In this document: one piece after another, positions 40,701 through 49,636 of the stretch | Numbering within the stretch: position 1 is the first letter of the stretch | How the letters are laid out: each line of letters starts with the position of its first letter | DNA from: Brevundimonas sp. UBA5936 | GTDB taxonomy: Bacteria > Pseudomonadota > Alphaproteobacteria > Caulobacterales > Caulobacteraceae | Length of the DNA: 64,000 nucleotides | Reading direction: 5' to 3' | Assembly (NCBI GenBank): GCA_002430835.1 | Contig: DJDA01000132.1 | Coordinates: forward strand, 13,056 to 77,055 | Translations under genes and position numbers: made by a program | The notes under the pieces: generated by a model | The model's input: only the letters and a program-made list of their open reading frames with translations | What the model was told of the DNA's origin: nothing | Database searches by the model: none

Positions 40701-41676
40701 CGTCGCAGGCGAATTCGAGACCATCCAGCGGCTGCTGAAGCCGCTGGCGCACCCGGAATGGGCGCGGGGGCTGGCCGACGATGTGGCCGCGCTGCCCTCG
40801 CGTCCGGGGCACGACCTCATCCTGACCAAGGATGCGATCGTCGAGGGCGTCCACTTCCTGCCCGACGACCCGCTGGACACGGTGGCGCAGAAGCTTTTGC
40901 GCGTGAACCTGTCCGACCTGGCCGCCAAGGGGGCCGAGCCGTTCGGCTATCTGCTGGCCTGCCACTGGTCCCCGCGCTGCGGCTGGCCCGAGCGCGAGGC
41001 CTTCGTCGCCGGACTGCGGCGCGATCAGGCCATCTTCGACATTTCCCTGCTGGGCGGCGACACGGTGAAGACGCCGGGACCGGCCAGCTTCTCGGCCACC
41101 CTGCTGGGCTGGGCGCCGTCGGGCGCAGCGGTCAGCCGGGCCGGGGCGCGGCCGGGCGATCTGGTCTTCGTCACCGGCACGATCGGCGACGGCTGGCTGG
41201 GTCTTCAGGCCGCTCAGGCGACGCTGAGCCTGGAGCCCGAGCGTATGGACGCGCTGGAGGCCGCCTATCGCACGCCTATGCCGCGCGTGGAGTTCGCGCC
41301 CGTCGTCCTGGGCCTGGCGACCGCCAGCGCCGATGTCTCTGACGGCCTTTTAGCCGACGCCGCCCATATCGCCGAGGCCAGCGGCGTCAGCCTGGAGATC
41401 GACCTGGAGCGGCTGCCCATGTCGGCGGCGGCCCAGGCCTGGTTCGAGGGACGGGTCGATCCGCAGGCGGCGCTGGAGCTGCTGGCCAGCGGCGGCGATG
41501 ACTATGAGATTCTGCTGACCGTCCCGGCGGGGGCCGAAAACGCCTTGCGCCGCGAGGCCGAGCGGCGACATCTGCGTCTGACCTGCGTCGGGCGGGTGGC
41601 CGAGGGCAGGGGGCTGTCGCCGCGCTATCTGGGCCAGGTCATCACCCCGACCCGCACGGGCTGGACCCACGGCTGA
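40687..41676 (+). CDS. thiL: Thiamine-monophosphate kinase
   Basis: 329 residues from the ATG at 40687; a GTG one codon upstream is possible. PurM-like fold blocks are GLADDVAAL, ILTKDAIVEGVHFLPDD, LRVNLSDLAAKGAEPFGYLL, FDISLLGGDTVKTPG, VTGTIGDGWLGLQ, SADVSDGLLADAAHIA and SGGDDYEILLTV. It phosphorylates thiamine monophosphate to the active diphosphate. Overlaps nusB by 14 bases. No TPP riboswitch is visible upstream. Confidence 0.95.
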   Translation: MPAIDVAGEFETIQRLLKPLAHPEWARGLADDVAALPSRPGHDLILTKDAIVEGVHFLPDDPLDTVAQKLLRVNLSDLAAKGAEPFGYLLACHWSPRCGWPEREAFVAGLRRDQAIFDISLLGGDTVKTPGPASFSATLLGWAPSGAAVSRAGARPGDLVFVTGTIGDGWLGLQAAQATLSLEPERMDALEAAYRTPMPRVEFAPVVLGLATASADVSDGLLADAAHIAEASGVSLEIDLERLPMSAAAQAWFEGRVDPQAALELLASGGDDYEILLTVPAGAENALRREAERRHLRLTCVGRVAEGRGLSPRYLGQVITPTRTGWTHG

Positions 41677-41716
41677 GGGCAACGGAATCCTAACGGGACA
41701 GGGCCAGACTGCCGTC

Positions 41717-42142
41717 ATGAACCGCCGCGCCCTGATCCTCGCCGTCGCCGGCGCCGCCCTGTCGGGGGCGGCCGCAGCAGCCTCGCCATCGGCGGAAACG
41801 ACCGCTCAGCCGGCGAGCATCAACCTGACCGGCGTCGGCCTGCCGATCATCGTGGGCGGCCGGGTCCGGAACTACATCTTCGTGGTGCTGAAGCTGCATC
41901 TGGGTGAAGGCCATGCCCTGGATGCGGTGAAGGCCAAGGAGCCCTATCTGCGCGACGCCCTGGTCCGCGCCGGGCACCGCACGCCCTTCGTCCTGGCCGA
42001 CGATTGGAACCAGGTGGACGCCCAGGCCCTGAGCGCCAGCCTGATCCGCTCGGCGGATACGCTGATCGGCAAGGGCGCGATCGCTCGCGTCGAGGTCGTC
42101 AGCCAGGCCGCGCGCCGCCGCACGACCGTTCGCGCCGTCTAA
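41717..42142 (+). CDS. Exported protein of unknown function
   Basis: 141 residues. MNRRALILAVAGAALSGAAAAASP is a signal sequence (cleavage near AAAA-SP, about 22) with an RR pair near the start. The mature domain has a strand-helix pattern (RVRNYIFVVLKLHLGEG, EPYLRDALVRAGHRTPF, ADTLIGKGAIARVEVVSQA) that faintly resembles the periplasmic FliL domain, but this is weak. It follows thiL by 40 bases and may belong to the same transcript. A hairpin (AGAGC / GCTCT, 42146-42170) with T-rich end follows. The gap 42143-42316 shows nothing else. Confidence 0.7.
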   Translation: MNRRALILAVAGAALSGAAAAASPSAETTAQPASINLTGVGLPIIVGGRVRNYIFVVLKLHLGEGHALDAVKAKEPYLRDALVRAGHRTPFVLADDWNQVDAQALSASLIRSADTLIGKGAIARVEVVSQAARRRTTVRAV

Positions 42143-42316
42143 AAGAGCGCTGTTGCGCCACGGCTCTGCTTTTGGCACGATTTAGCCGCAATTCCCGAGG
42201 GGCGTGAATTTGCGTCCGTAAGCGCACGGGGGGACCGGAAGGCGGCCGAGAGGCGACAACGCCCGTAGCGCAGCCCATGGATCCGCGCGCCCAGTTGCAT
42301 AGGGCTTGGAAACGCC

Positions 42317-44467
42317 ATGACGTCATATCTTTGGCTGGTCATCGCGGCCGGCGCCCTGGGGGTGCTTTACGGCGCCGTCCAGACCGCCGCCTTGATGAAG
42401 GCCGACAGTGGTAATGAACGGATGCGTGAGATCGCCGCGGCGATCCAGGAAGGGGCATCCGCCTATCTGAAGCGTCAGTACACAACGATTGGCATTGTAG
42501 GGGTCGTGATCTTGGTCGCGGCCTATTTTCTTATCGGAACCTGGGCGGCGCTCGGCTTCCTGATCGGCGCGGTCCTGTCGGGCGCGGCGGGCTATGCGGG
42601 GATGCTGATCTCCGTGCGCGCCAACGTCCGCACGGCCCAGGCCGCGTCGCAGAGCCTGTCCAAGGGTCTGGACCTGGCCTTCCGCTCGGGCGCCATCACC
42701 GGCATGTTCGTGGCGGGCGGCGCGCTTCTGGGCGTGTCCGGCTACTACGCCTTCATGACACAGGGTCTGGGCCACGCCTCAACCAGCCGCGAGGTCATCG
42801 ACGGCCTGGTGGCGCTGGGCTTCGGCGCCTCGTTGATCTCCATTTTCGCGCGACTGGGCGGAGGCATCTTCACCAAGGGGGCTGACGTCGGCGGCGACAT
42901 GGTGGGCAAGGTCGAGGCGGGCATCCCTGAGGACGACCCCCGCAACGCCGCCACTATCGCGGACAATGTGGGCGACAACGTCGGCGACTGCGCCGGCATG
43001 GCCGCCGACCTGTTCGAGACCTATGCCGTCACCACGGTGGCGACCATGGTCTTGGCGGCCATCTTCTTCCGCAACCAGCCCTATGTGGATGTGCTGATGC
43101 TGCTGCCTCTGGCGATCTGCGGCGTCTGCATCGTGACCTCGATCATCGGGACGTTCTTCGTCCGTCTGGGCAAGAGCGGCAACATCATGGGGGCCCTGTA
43201 TCAGGGGCTGATCGTGACCGGCCTGCTGTCGCTGGTCGCCGTCTGGTGGGTGATCAACACCTTGTTGCCGGGCGCGGTCGAGACCTCGGGCGGCCTGCTG
43301 ATCCAGCCCATGAACCTGTTCTGGGCGGGCGCTGTGGGTCTGGTGGTGACGGCGGCCATCGTGGTCATCACCGAATACTACACCGGCACGGGCTTCCGTC
43401 CGGTGAAGTCGGTGGCCAACGCCTCGGTCTCCGGACACGGCACCAACGTCATCCAGGGTCTGGCCATGTCGCTGGAAGCCACGGCGCTTCCGGCTCTGAC
43501 CATCATCGTCGGCATCGTCGCGGCCTATCAACTGGCGGGCCTGTTCGGCATCGCCATCGCCACCACGACCATGCTGGGCGTGGCGGGGATGATCGTGGCG
43601 CTGGACGCCTTCGGTCCGGTCACGGACAACGCGGGCGGCATCGCCGAAATGGCGGGCCTGCCGCCGGAAGTCCGCGTTTCGACCGACGCTCTGGACGCCG
43701 TGGGCAACACCACCAAGGCCGTGACCAAGGGCTACGCCATCGGTTCGGCGGGTCTGGGGGCGCTGGTCCTGTTCGCGGCCTATGTGGAGGATCTGAAGTT
43801 CTTCGCGGCCGAGGCGGCGCCGGGCAGCTTCTTCTACGGTCTGGGGACGGTCGCGTTTGATCTGTCCAACCCCTATGTCGTGGTCGGGCTGTTGTTCGGC
43901 GGCTTGCTGCCCTTCCTGTTCGGAGGGCTGGCGATGACGGCGGTGGGGCGCGCAGCCGAGGCTGTCGTGGCCGAGGTTCGGCGTCAGTTCCGCGAAAACC
44001 CCGGCATCATGACGTTCGAGACCAAGCCGGAATACGGACGGGCCGTCGACATCCTGACCAGCGCGGCCATCCGCGAAATGATCGTGCCGTCGCTGCTGCC
44101 GGTGCTGTCGCCGATCGTCCTGTTCGTCGTCATCCTGTTCATCCAGCCGGACAAGGCCAACGCCTTCGCCGCCTTGGGGGCCATGCTGATGGGGGTGATC
44201 GTGACGGGTCTGTTCGTCGCCATCTCCATGACGTCGGGCGGCGGCGCCTGGGACAACGCCAAGAAGGTGATCGAGGAAGGCTTCACCGACAAGAACGGCG
44301 TGGTTCACGGCAAGGGGTCCGAAGCGCACAAGGCCGCTGTCACCGGCGACACTGTGGGCGATCCCTACAAGGACACCTCCGGTCCGGCGGTAAACCCGAT
44401 GATCAAGATCACCAACATCGTCGCGCTTCTGCTGCTAGCGGTGCTGGCGAGCGGTAAGATCGTCTGA
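42317..44467 (+). CDS. hppA: K+-independent membrane-bound proton-pumping pyrophosphatase
   Basis: 716 residues with about 16 membrane helices. The pyrophosphate site is GGGIFTKGADVGGDMVGKVE with EDDPRNAATIADNVGDNVGD (two blocks) and DAFGPVTDNAGGIAEMAG. The segment GNTTKAVTKGYAIGSA carries Lys and Thr at the positions that are Ala and Gly/Ala in potassium-dependent enzymes, so this is the K+-independent type, expected to pump protons. It links pyrophosphate hydrolysis to membrane energisation. A strong terminator follows. Confidence 0.96.
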   Translation: MTSYLWLVIAAGALGVLYGAVQTAALMKADSGNERMREIAAAIQEGASAYLKRQYTTIGIVGVVILVAAYFLIGTWAALGFLIGAVLSGAAGYAGMLISVRANVRTAQAASQSLSKGLDLAFRSGAITGMFVAGGALLGVSGYYAFMTQGLGHASTSREVIDGLVALGFGASLISIFARLGGGIFTKGADVGGDMVGKVEAGIPEDDPRNAATIADNVGDNVGDCAGMAADLFETYAVTTVATMVLAAIFFRNQPYVDVLMLLPLAICGVCIVTSIIGTFFVRLGKSGNIMGALYQGLIVTGLLSLVAVWWVINTLLPGAVETSGGLLIQPMNLFWAGAVGLVVTAAIVVITEYYTGTGFRPVKSVANASVSGHGTNVIQGLAMSLEATALPALTIIVGIVAAYQLAGLFGIAIATTTMLGVAGMIVALDAFGPVTDNAGGIAEMAGLPPEVRVSTDALDAVGNTTKAVTKGYAIGSAGLGALVLFAAYVEDLKFFAAEAAPGSFFYGLGTVAFDLSNPYVVVGLLFGGLLPFLFGGLAMTAVGRAAEAVVAEVRRQFRENPGIMTFETKPEYGRAVDILTSAAIREMIVPSLLPVLSPIVLFVVILFIQPDKANAFAALGAMLMGVIVTGLFVAISMTSGGGAWDNAKKVIEEGFTDKNGVVHGKGSEAHKAAVTGDTVGDPYKDTSGPAVNPMIKITNIVALLLLAVLASGKIV

Positions 44468-44488
44468 TCGCGTTTTGCTGAAACTGAA

Positions 44489-44527
44489 AACGCCCCGGAG
44501 AGCGATCTCCGGGGCGTTACCTTTTTT
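44489..44527 (+). terminator. Rho-independent terminator of hppA
   Basis: AACGCCCCGGAGA and TCTCCGGGGCGTT form a perfect 13-bp stem around a GCGA loop, followed after three bases by TTTTTT. It ends the hppA transcript. Confidence 0.92.
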
Positions 44528-44535
44528 GCGGCATA

Positions 44536-44622
44536 TGCTCGCGACGCGGTCGCTCGCGGCTTGGGGCCTGTTTGCGCCCTACGTTCGCGACGCGGTCGCT
44601 CACGACTTGTGGGCGCCTGTTT
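44536..44622. repeat. Imperfect direct repeat, about 38 bp, two copies
   Basis: The segments 44536-44573 and 44582-44622 both read (g/t)TCGCGACGCGGTCGCTC, then CG(G/A)CTTG(T)GGG and CCTGTTT, differing at a few positions and a short insertion. They fill the gap between the hppA terminator and the bamE stop. No gene is visible in them; they may be remnants of a dispersed repeat. Confidence 0.6.
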
Positions 44623-44633
44623 TGTAGGGGCCT

Positions 44634-45113
44634 TTAGTCCGGGCGGCGCTGGCCGGGGACGTCGTCCTCGGTGCGCGGCAGTTGGCCGCGGCCGACGTTG
44701 CCGAGCAGCTGTTCGAGGATGGTCAGTTGGCGGCCGCGGGTCGGGGTCTCGCGCCGCTCCATGGCGATCTGGCGGCCGTCTTCCAGGCCCAGGGTGCGGA
44801 CGTTGGCGACCTTTTCACCGCCGTCGGCGAAGGTGATTTCGGTGACCGTGCGCTGCGACACTTCAGGCTTGTTGTAGGTGTAGCGCTGGGTTGTCTGGGT
44901 CAGGTAGTACCAGACGTTGTCGGTCTCGAAGGTCGAGGTGGTCGAGGGCGTGCCCAGCTTGGCCAGGACGGTCTCGCGGGTGTCGACGCCCGCCTCGATG
45001 TCCTGGGGCTTGGCGTCCACGGCCTGGAAGCCCTGGGTGGCGACAACCGGGGCGCAGGCGCCTGCAGCGGCGGCGAGCGAGGCGGCGATGATGAGCGACG
45101 TAAAACGGGGCAT
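44634..45113 (-). CDS. bamE: Outer-membrane protein assembly factor BamE (SmpA/OmlA)
   Basis: 159 residues. The lipoprotein signal ends with the lipobox AAAGAC (Cys20). The BamE domain follows: GVDTRETVLAKLGTPSTTSTF and VWYYLTQTTQRY with later LTFADGGEKVANV-like strand (seen as ITFADGGEKVANVRTL). The C-terminal extension (about 120-159) is polar and low in complexity. BamE is an outer-membrane lipoprotein of the Bam complex that folds beta-barrels. Divergent from the bc1 chaperone gene with 90 bases between, the usual alphaproteobacterial order. Confidence 0.92.
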   Translation of the reverse strand: MPRFTSLIIAASLAAAAGACAPVVATQGFQAVDAKPQDIEAGVDTRETVLAKLGTPSTTSTFETDNVWYYLTQTTQRYTYNKPEVSQRTVTEITFADGGEKVANVRTLGLEDGRQIAMERRETPTRGRQLTILEQLLGNVGRGQLPRTEDDVPGQRRPD

Positions 45114-45202
45114 CGGCGATGGGCCTCTAGAAACAAGGTCTTTGACCTAACCGTCGCTGCGTCCTAGTGCAACGGCGCGGCGGAAAAGGGGCCGTAAAAC
45201 CT

Positions 45203-45730
45203 ATGTTCAAGACACTCTTCAGACGACAGACGCAAGAGCGCCAGGCGCAGGGCCTATACGCCCTGGCGGTGGAACAGGCGCGTCAGCCCGATTTTTACGC
45301 CCGCCTGGGCGTGGCGGATCGAATCGATGCGCGGTTCGAGCTCTACACCCTGCACGTCCTTCTGCTGTTCGTGCGGACCAAGGCCGAGGGCGAGCGCGGG
45401 GCCGACCTGGCCCAGAAAATGTTCGACACCTATGTCTCGGCTCTGGACAACGTCCTGCGCGAACTGGGCGTCGGCGACGTGTCCGTCGGCAAGAAGATGC
45501 GCAAGCTGGGCGAGGCCCTGTATGGCCGCATGAGCGCCTATGAGAAGGCGCTGCGCGAAGGCGACCGCGACGGCTTCCAGGCCTCGATCGCGCGCAATGT
45601 GTTCGAGAGCGAAGATCCCGCCGCCGGCGCTGAACTGACCCGCTATGCGCTGGAATCGCACGAACGCCTGGCGCGTCAGCCGATTTCCGCCGTGGAAAAG
45701 GCGCCGGACTGGGCCATGATCGTCGCATGA
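45203..45730 (+). CDS. Ubiquinol-cytochrome c chaperone family protein
   Basis: 175 residues from the ATG at 45203; the frame goes on to 45167 without conservation. The conserved blocks DRIDARFELYTLHVLLLFVR, MFDTYVSALDNVLRELGVGD (quoted in part) and VGKKMRKLGEALYGRMSAYEKAL match the CBP3/UQCC1-like family, which aids assembly of cytochrome bc1. It overlaps the YceD gene by four bases (ATGA). Confidence 0.9.
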   Translation: MFKTLFRRQTQERQAQGLYALAVEQARQPDFYARLGVADRIDARFELYTLHVLLLFVRTKAEGERGADLAQKMFDTYVSALDNVLRELGVGDVSVGKKMRKLGEALYGRMSAYEKALREGDRDGFQASIARNVFESEDPAAGAELTRYALESHERLARQPISAVEKAPDWAMIVA

Positions 45731-46254
45731 CGATTCCCGCCCTGCCTTACAGCGACCCTGTCCGCCTGCATCAGATCGGGGCGAGCCTGTCCCGGCGTCT
45801 GGAGCCGGACGCCGAGGCGCGTCAGCGCATTGCGCGCGCGTTGAACCTGAAGTCGCTGGATCGCTTCGAGGCGGACCTGGAGGTGACGGCGACGGTTTCG
45901 GGCTGGCGCCTGACCGGGCGCGTCGTCGCTGACGCCGTTCAATCCTGCGTGCTCACGCTGGAGCCTTTGCCGGTTCACGTCGACGAGCGGTTCGAGGTCA
46001 ACCTGGTCGAGGCCGTGGACACGCCGCCGTCGGACGATGGCGAGATCGACCTGGAGTTGGACGACGATTCGCCCGACGTGGTGGAGAATGGCCAGATCGA
46101 CCTGGGCCAATACGCCGTGGAGCAGTTGGCCCTGCATCTGGACCCCTATCCCCGCAAGGACGGCGCGGTGTTTGAACAGCCGCCCGAGCCGGGCGAGATC
46201 TCGCCATTCGGCGTGTTGCGGGCCTTGAAGCCGAACGACTCCGACAAGAGTTGA
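45727..46254 (+). CDS. YceD/DUF177 family protein
   Basis: 175 residues. The conserved core is VVADAVQSCVLTLEPLPVHVDE with one cysteine (the family usually has CxR/CxxC), then the acidic DDDSPDVVENGQIDLGQYAVEQLALHLDPYPR (in parts). YceD proteins are linked to 23S rRNA and ribosome biogenesis. In many bacteria rpmF follows; here there is no rpmF in the 102-base gap and plsX comes next, as is common in alphaproteobacteria. Confidence 0.88.
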   Translation: MTIPALPYSDPVRLHQIGASLSRRLEPDAEARQRIARALNLKSLDRFEADLEVTATVSGWRLTGRVVADAVQSCVLTLEPLPVHVDERFEVNLVEAVDTPPSDDGEIDLELDDDSPDVVENGQIDLGQYAVEQLALHLDPYPRKDGAVFEQPPEPGEISPFGVLRALKPNDSDKS

Positions 46255-46356
46255 CCTAAGGGCGCCCCGGTTGCATCCACGCGGGGTGCGACATTTGCGT
46301 CTGCTCGCCTTAACATTGAAGCGCCGCGACAAGACGGCGACGGAGTCGATTTCCAC

Positions 46357-47427
46357 TTGGCATCATCCACACTGATTTCGCTCGACGCCATGGGGGGCGA
46401 CCACGGTCCTGCCGTCGTGGTCGGCGGCGTGAAGGCTTATTATTCGCTGTATGGCGGCGACGGCGTGCGTTTCCAGTTGCACGGGGACGAGGCGGCGATC
46501 CGCGCCGAGATGACGCGCCTGCACGTCTCGGACGAGCTTTGCCAGGTCCGACATACCGACAAGGTCGTCGCCATGGACGAAAAGCCCGCCCAGGCCATGC
46601 GCCGGGGCAAGGGCTCCAGCCTCTGGAACGCGATCGAGGCGGTCAAGACCGGCGAGGCCCAGGCCGCTGTCTCGGCGGGCAACACCGGCGCGCTGATGGC
46701 GATCTCCAAGCTGATCCTGAGGATGGCGGTCGACGGGCTGGAGCGCCCGGCCATCGTCGCCAGCTGGCCGACCAAGCGCGGCTTCACCGCCGTTCTGGAC
46801 GTCGGAGCCAACATCGGCAGCGATGCGCGCCAGCTGGTCGAGTTCGCCATCATGGGCGAGGCCTTCCAGTCCGCCGTGCATGGCGTGGCGCGGCCGACGG
46901 TCGGCCTGCTGAACGTCGGCTCTGAAGAGATGAAGGGCCACGAAGAGGTACGCGAGGCCCACGCCGTGCTGCGCACCGACGCTGTGCCGGTGAACTACAC
47001 CGGCTTCGTCGAGGGGCATGACATCGCCGCCGGGACGGTGGACGTGGTGGTGACGGACGGCTTCACCGGCAATATCGCCCTGAAGACGGCCGAGGGCACT
47101 GCGCGCTTCATCTCGGGCCTGTTGAAGGAGGCGCTGACCTCCGGGCCTCTGGCCAAGCTGGGCGCCCTGATCGCCATGCCGGCGCTGAAGAAGATGGCGC
47201 GCCGCATCGACCCCAGCAGCGTCAACGGCGGTCCTCTACTGGGCCTGAACGGCATCGTGGTGAAAAGCCACGGCGGCGCCACGGCCGAGGGTTACGCCAA
47301 CGCCATCCGGGTGGCTGTCGAACTGGCCCGCAGTGACTATCTGACCAAGGTCAGCGCCAATTTCGCGCGTCTGGCGGCCGCGATGGACGAACCTGCGCCC
47401 GCCGTCATGGGAGAGACCGAACAGTGA
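46357..47427 (+). CDS. plsX: Phosphate acyltransferase PlsX
   Basis: 356 residues from a TTG at 46357. Family blocks are ISLDAMGGDHGPAVVVGGV, SAGNTGALMAISKLIL, DVGANIGSDARQLVEFAIMG, VGLLNVGSEEMKGHEEVR, FVEGHDIAAGTVDVVVTDGF (in parts) and TGNIALKTAEGTARF. It makes acyl-phosphate from acyl-ACP for phospholipid synthesis. The stop overlaps the fabH start (GTGA). Confidence 0.95.
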   Translation: MASSTLISLDAMGGDHGPAVVVGGVKAYYSLYGGDGVRFQLHGDEAAIRAEMTRLHVSDELCQVRHTDKVVAMDEKPAQAMRRGKGSSLWNAIEAVKTGEAQAAVSAGNTGALMAISKLILRMAVDGLERPAIVASWPTKRGFTAVLDVGANIGSDARQLVEFAIMGEAFQSAVHGVARPTVGLLNVGSEEMKGHEEVREAHAVLRTDAVPVNYTGFVEGHDIAAGTVDVVVTDGFTGNIALKTAEGTARFISGLLKEALTSGPLAKLGALIAMPALKKMARRIDPSSVNGGPLLGLNGIVVKSHGGATAEGYANAIRVAVELARSDYLTKVSANFARLAAAMDEPAPAVMGETEQ

Positions 47428-48401
47428 GCGTCATCCGCAGCGTCGTCACCGGGGTCGGTTCCTTCCTGCCCGAACAGGTGGTCACCAACGCCGAGCTGGC
47501 CAAGATCGTCGACACCTCCGACGAATGGATCATCGAGCGCACCGGCATCCGTCAGCGTCACAAGGCCCGCGACGACGAGCCGACCAGCGATCTGGCGGTC
47601 AAGGCCGCCGAACGCGCCCTGGCCGACGCCGGCAAGACGGCGGCCGATGTCGATCTGATCATCGTCGCCACCACCACGCCGGACCAGACCTTCCCCGCGA
47701 CGGCCGCCATCGTTCAGCGAAAGCTGGGCGCGCCGGTGGGCATCGCCTTTGACGTTCAGGCGGTCTGCTCGGGCTTCGTCTACGCCATGAGCGTGGCGGA
47801 CGGCTTCGTCGCGCGTGGTCAGGCCAAATGCGCCCTGGTCATCGGCGCCGAGGAAATGACCAAGCTGATGGACTGGACGGACCGCACGACCTGCGTCCTG
47901 TTCGGCGACGGCGCCGGGGCCTTTGTGCTGGAGCCGGGCGCGGGGCAGGGGACCAAGGACGATCGCGGCGTGCTGGGCTTCGCCCTGCGCTGCGAGGGCG
48001 CCAAGGCTGACCTGCTCTATGTTGACGGGGGGCCGGCCACGACGGGTACGGTCGGCCATCTGCGGATGCTGGGCAATCAGGTCTTCCGCCATGCCGTCGT
48101 GAATATCGCCGAGGCCATCACCGCCGCGGCCGAAGTGGCGGGCGTCAGCATCCCCGAGATCGACTGGTTCGTGCCGCACCAGGCCAATCAGCGCATCATC
48201 AAGGGCGTGGGCGACCGCCTGGGCCTGGACGAAGGCAAGGTCATCTCGACCGTGGCCATGCACGCCAACACCTCGGCCGCCTCCATCCCTCTGGCGATGG
48301 ACGTCGCCATCAAGGACGGGCGCATCAAGAAGGGCGATCTGGTCCTGGTCGAGGCCATGGGCGGCGGCCTGACATGGGGCGCGTGCGCCTTCCGATACTA
48401 G
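47424..48401 (+). CDS. fabH: Beta-ketoacyl-ACP synthase III
   Basis: 325 residues from a GTG coupled to plsX. The catalytic triad is complete: Cys in DVQAVCSGFVYAMS, His in WFVPHQANQRIIKG and Asn in AMHANTSAASIPLA. GGGLTWGACAFRY at the end is also typical. It starts fatty-acid synthesis by condensing acetyl-CoA with malonyl-ACP. Probably followed on the same transcript by ihfA and merR. Confidence 0.96.
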   Translation: MSVIRSVVTGVGSFLPEQVVTNAELAKIVDTSDEWIIERTGIRQRHKARDDEPTSDLAVKAAERALADAGKTAADVDLIIVATTTPDQTFPATAAIVQRKLGAPVGIAFDVQAVCSGFVYAMSVADGFVARGQAKCALVIGAEEMTKLMDWTDRTTCVLFGDGAGAFVLEPGAGQGTKDDRGVLGFALRCEGAKADLLYVDGGPATTGTVGHLRMLGNQVFRHAVVNIAEAITAAAEVAGVSIPEIDWFVPHQANQRIIKGVGDRLGLDEGKVISTVAMHANTSAASIPLAMDVAIKDGRIKKGDLVLVEAMGGGLTWGACAFRY

Positions 48402-48475
48402 ATTTGCATTGAGGACTTTGATTTCCGGCCGTTTTGCCCTTCAATGCCCCGCCAATTGATTGCGGGGAGATGCAA

Positions 48476-48784
48476 GTGGCCGGACATCAGACGCTTACCC
48501 GTGCGGATTTGTGCGAAGCGGTCCACGAAGAGGTCGGGTTGTCCCGGCAGGAATGCTCCGGACTGGTCGAGCGCACGCTGGACCTGATCGTCGATTCTCT
48601 TGAGCAGGGCGAGACGGTCAAACTGTCGGGCTTCGGCGTCTTTCAGGTCCGTGAGAAACGCGCCCGCATGGGACGCAACCCCAAGACCGGCGAACCGGCC
48701 GCCATCAACCCCCGCCGCGTCATCAGCTTCCGCGCCTCACAGATCATGAAGAGCCGGGTGCACGACGCCGTCGTCGAGACCTGA
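48476..48784 (+). CDS. ihfA: Integration host factor subunit alpha
   Basis: About 102 residues from a GTG at 48476 with GGGGAG six bases upstream; an ATG at 48470 is too close to that site, and a longer frame starts at 48434. The IHF/HU fold is clear: TLTRADLCEAVHEEVGLSRQE, LIVDSLEQGETVKLSGFGVF and the DNA-binding arm KRARMGRNPKTGEPAAIN. IHF bends DNA at promoters and recombination sites. The IHF beta gene is elsewhere. Confidence 0.94.
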   Translation: MAGHQTLTRADLCEAVHEEVGLSRQECSGLVERTLDLIVDSLEQGETVKLSGFGVFQVREKRARMGRNPKTGEPAAINPRRVISFRASQIMKSRVHDAVVET

Positions 48785-48789
48785 GACCC

Positions 48790-49206
48790 TTGGCCAAAAG
48801 CCCCAAAGCCTTCCGCACCATTTCTGAAGCGGCCGATGAAGTCGGCGCCCCCCAGCATGTGCTGAGGTTCTGGGAGACGAAGTTCGACTTCATCGCTCCG
48901 GTGAAGCGTGCGGGCGGCCGCCGTTTTTATCGCCCCGACGACGTCATGGTGCTGAAGGCTGTGCGGCGGCTGCTGCATGACGAGGGGCTGACGATCCGCG
49001 GGGTGCAACGTCTGGTGCAGGATCAGGGGCTGGCGCGCCTGACGGCCTATGCCGACCCGACCGCGACGCTCGAGATCGATTCGGGGGATCGGGCTGAAAC
49101 GACGGCGGAGGCCGCGCCGATTCCGGTTGCGACGGCGCGTCTTGAAGCTCTGTTGAGCGAACTGGAGACGGCCAAGGCCCAGTTGGAGGCCGTTCTGCGC
49201 CGCTAA
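48790..49206 (+). CDS. MerR family transcriptional regulator
   Basis: 138 residues from a TTG at 48790. A MerR-type winged helix spans FRTISEAADEVGAPQHVLRFWE to RPDDVMVLKAVRRLLHDEGLTI (about 8-65; first block quoted in part). A coiled region and an unstructured C-terminus with no metal-binding cysteines follow. The effector is unknown. This MerR gene after ihfA is conserved in alphaproteobacteria. Ends before tRNA-Pro. Confidence 0.9.
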   Translation: MAKSPKAFRTISEAADEVGAPQHVLRFWETKFDFIAPVKRAGGRRFYRPDDVMVLKAVRRLLHDEGLTIRGVQRLVQDQGLARLTAYADPTATLEIDSGDRAETTAEAAPIPVATARLEALLSELETAKAQLEAVLRR

Positions 49207-49278
49207 GACGGAAGTTGTTGTCGATAGAGCGTTTTAGGGTTTGCGGAGCACCGAACCGCCGTCTATAGGGAGCGCCTT

Positions 49279-49355
<77 letters not shown>

Positions 49356-49381
49356 TTTGCTGAGGGTTATCAGCAGGCTGA

Positions 49382-49413
49382 AACGGCCGGTGAGGGAAAC
49401 CTCACCGGCCGTT
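49382..49413. terminator. Hairpin terminator after tRNA-Pro
   Basis: AACGGCCGGTGAGG pairs with CCTCACCGGCCGTT around GAAA, a 14-bp perfect stem, between tRNA-Pro and the convergent DUF2842 gene. A short T-rich tail follows on the plus strand. Confidence 0.8.
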
Positions 49414-49420
49414 CTGCTGT

Positions 49421-49636
49421 TCAGGCCCTGGTCTTGTCCTCGGGCTCGCGCTCGGCCCAACGCAGCAGGGGAATGAGCGGCACGCCCCAGCCGATCCCCG
49501 CCACGGCGAAGAAGATCAGGTCGATCCACCAGGCGTCCGGCAGATGATCATGCAGGGTCACGGCGCCCCATACCCAGAAGGCCAGGAAGAAGACGACGGC
49601 CAGGGTGGCGACGAAACGGCGGGCGCGAGGCGGCAT
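49421..49636 (-). CDS. DUF2842 family small membrane protein
   Basis: 71 residues from the ATG at 49636. Two hydrophobic helices (FVATLAVVFFLAFWVWGAV and IDLIFFAVAGIGWGVPLIPLL) and the N-terminal MPPRARRF match DUF2842, small alphaproteobacterial membrane proteins of unknown role. The start overlaps by one base (TGATG) the stop of the upstream membrane gene, so the pair is coupled. Confidence 0.8.
   Translation of the reverse strand: MPPRARRFVATLAVVFFLAFWVWGAVTLHDHLPDAWWIDLIFFAVAGIGWGVPLIPLLRWAEREPEDKTRA

Noticed and set aside
42317..44467. Sodium-pumping or potassium-dependent pyrophosphatase
   Set aside because: The GNTTKAVTKG segment has the Lys/Thr pair of potassium-independent enzymes.
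46255..46356. Missed rpmF between YceD and plsX
   Set aside because: The gap is only 102 bases, too short for the L32 gene, and no CxxC-bearing frame is present.
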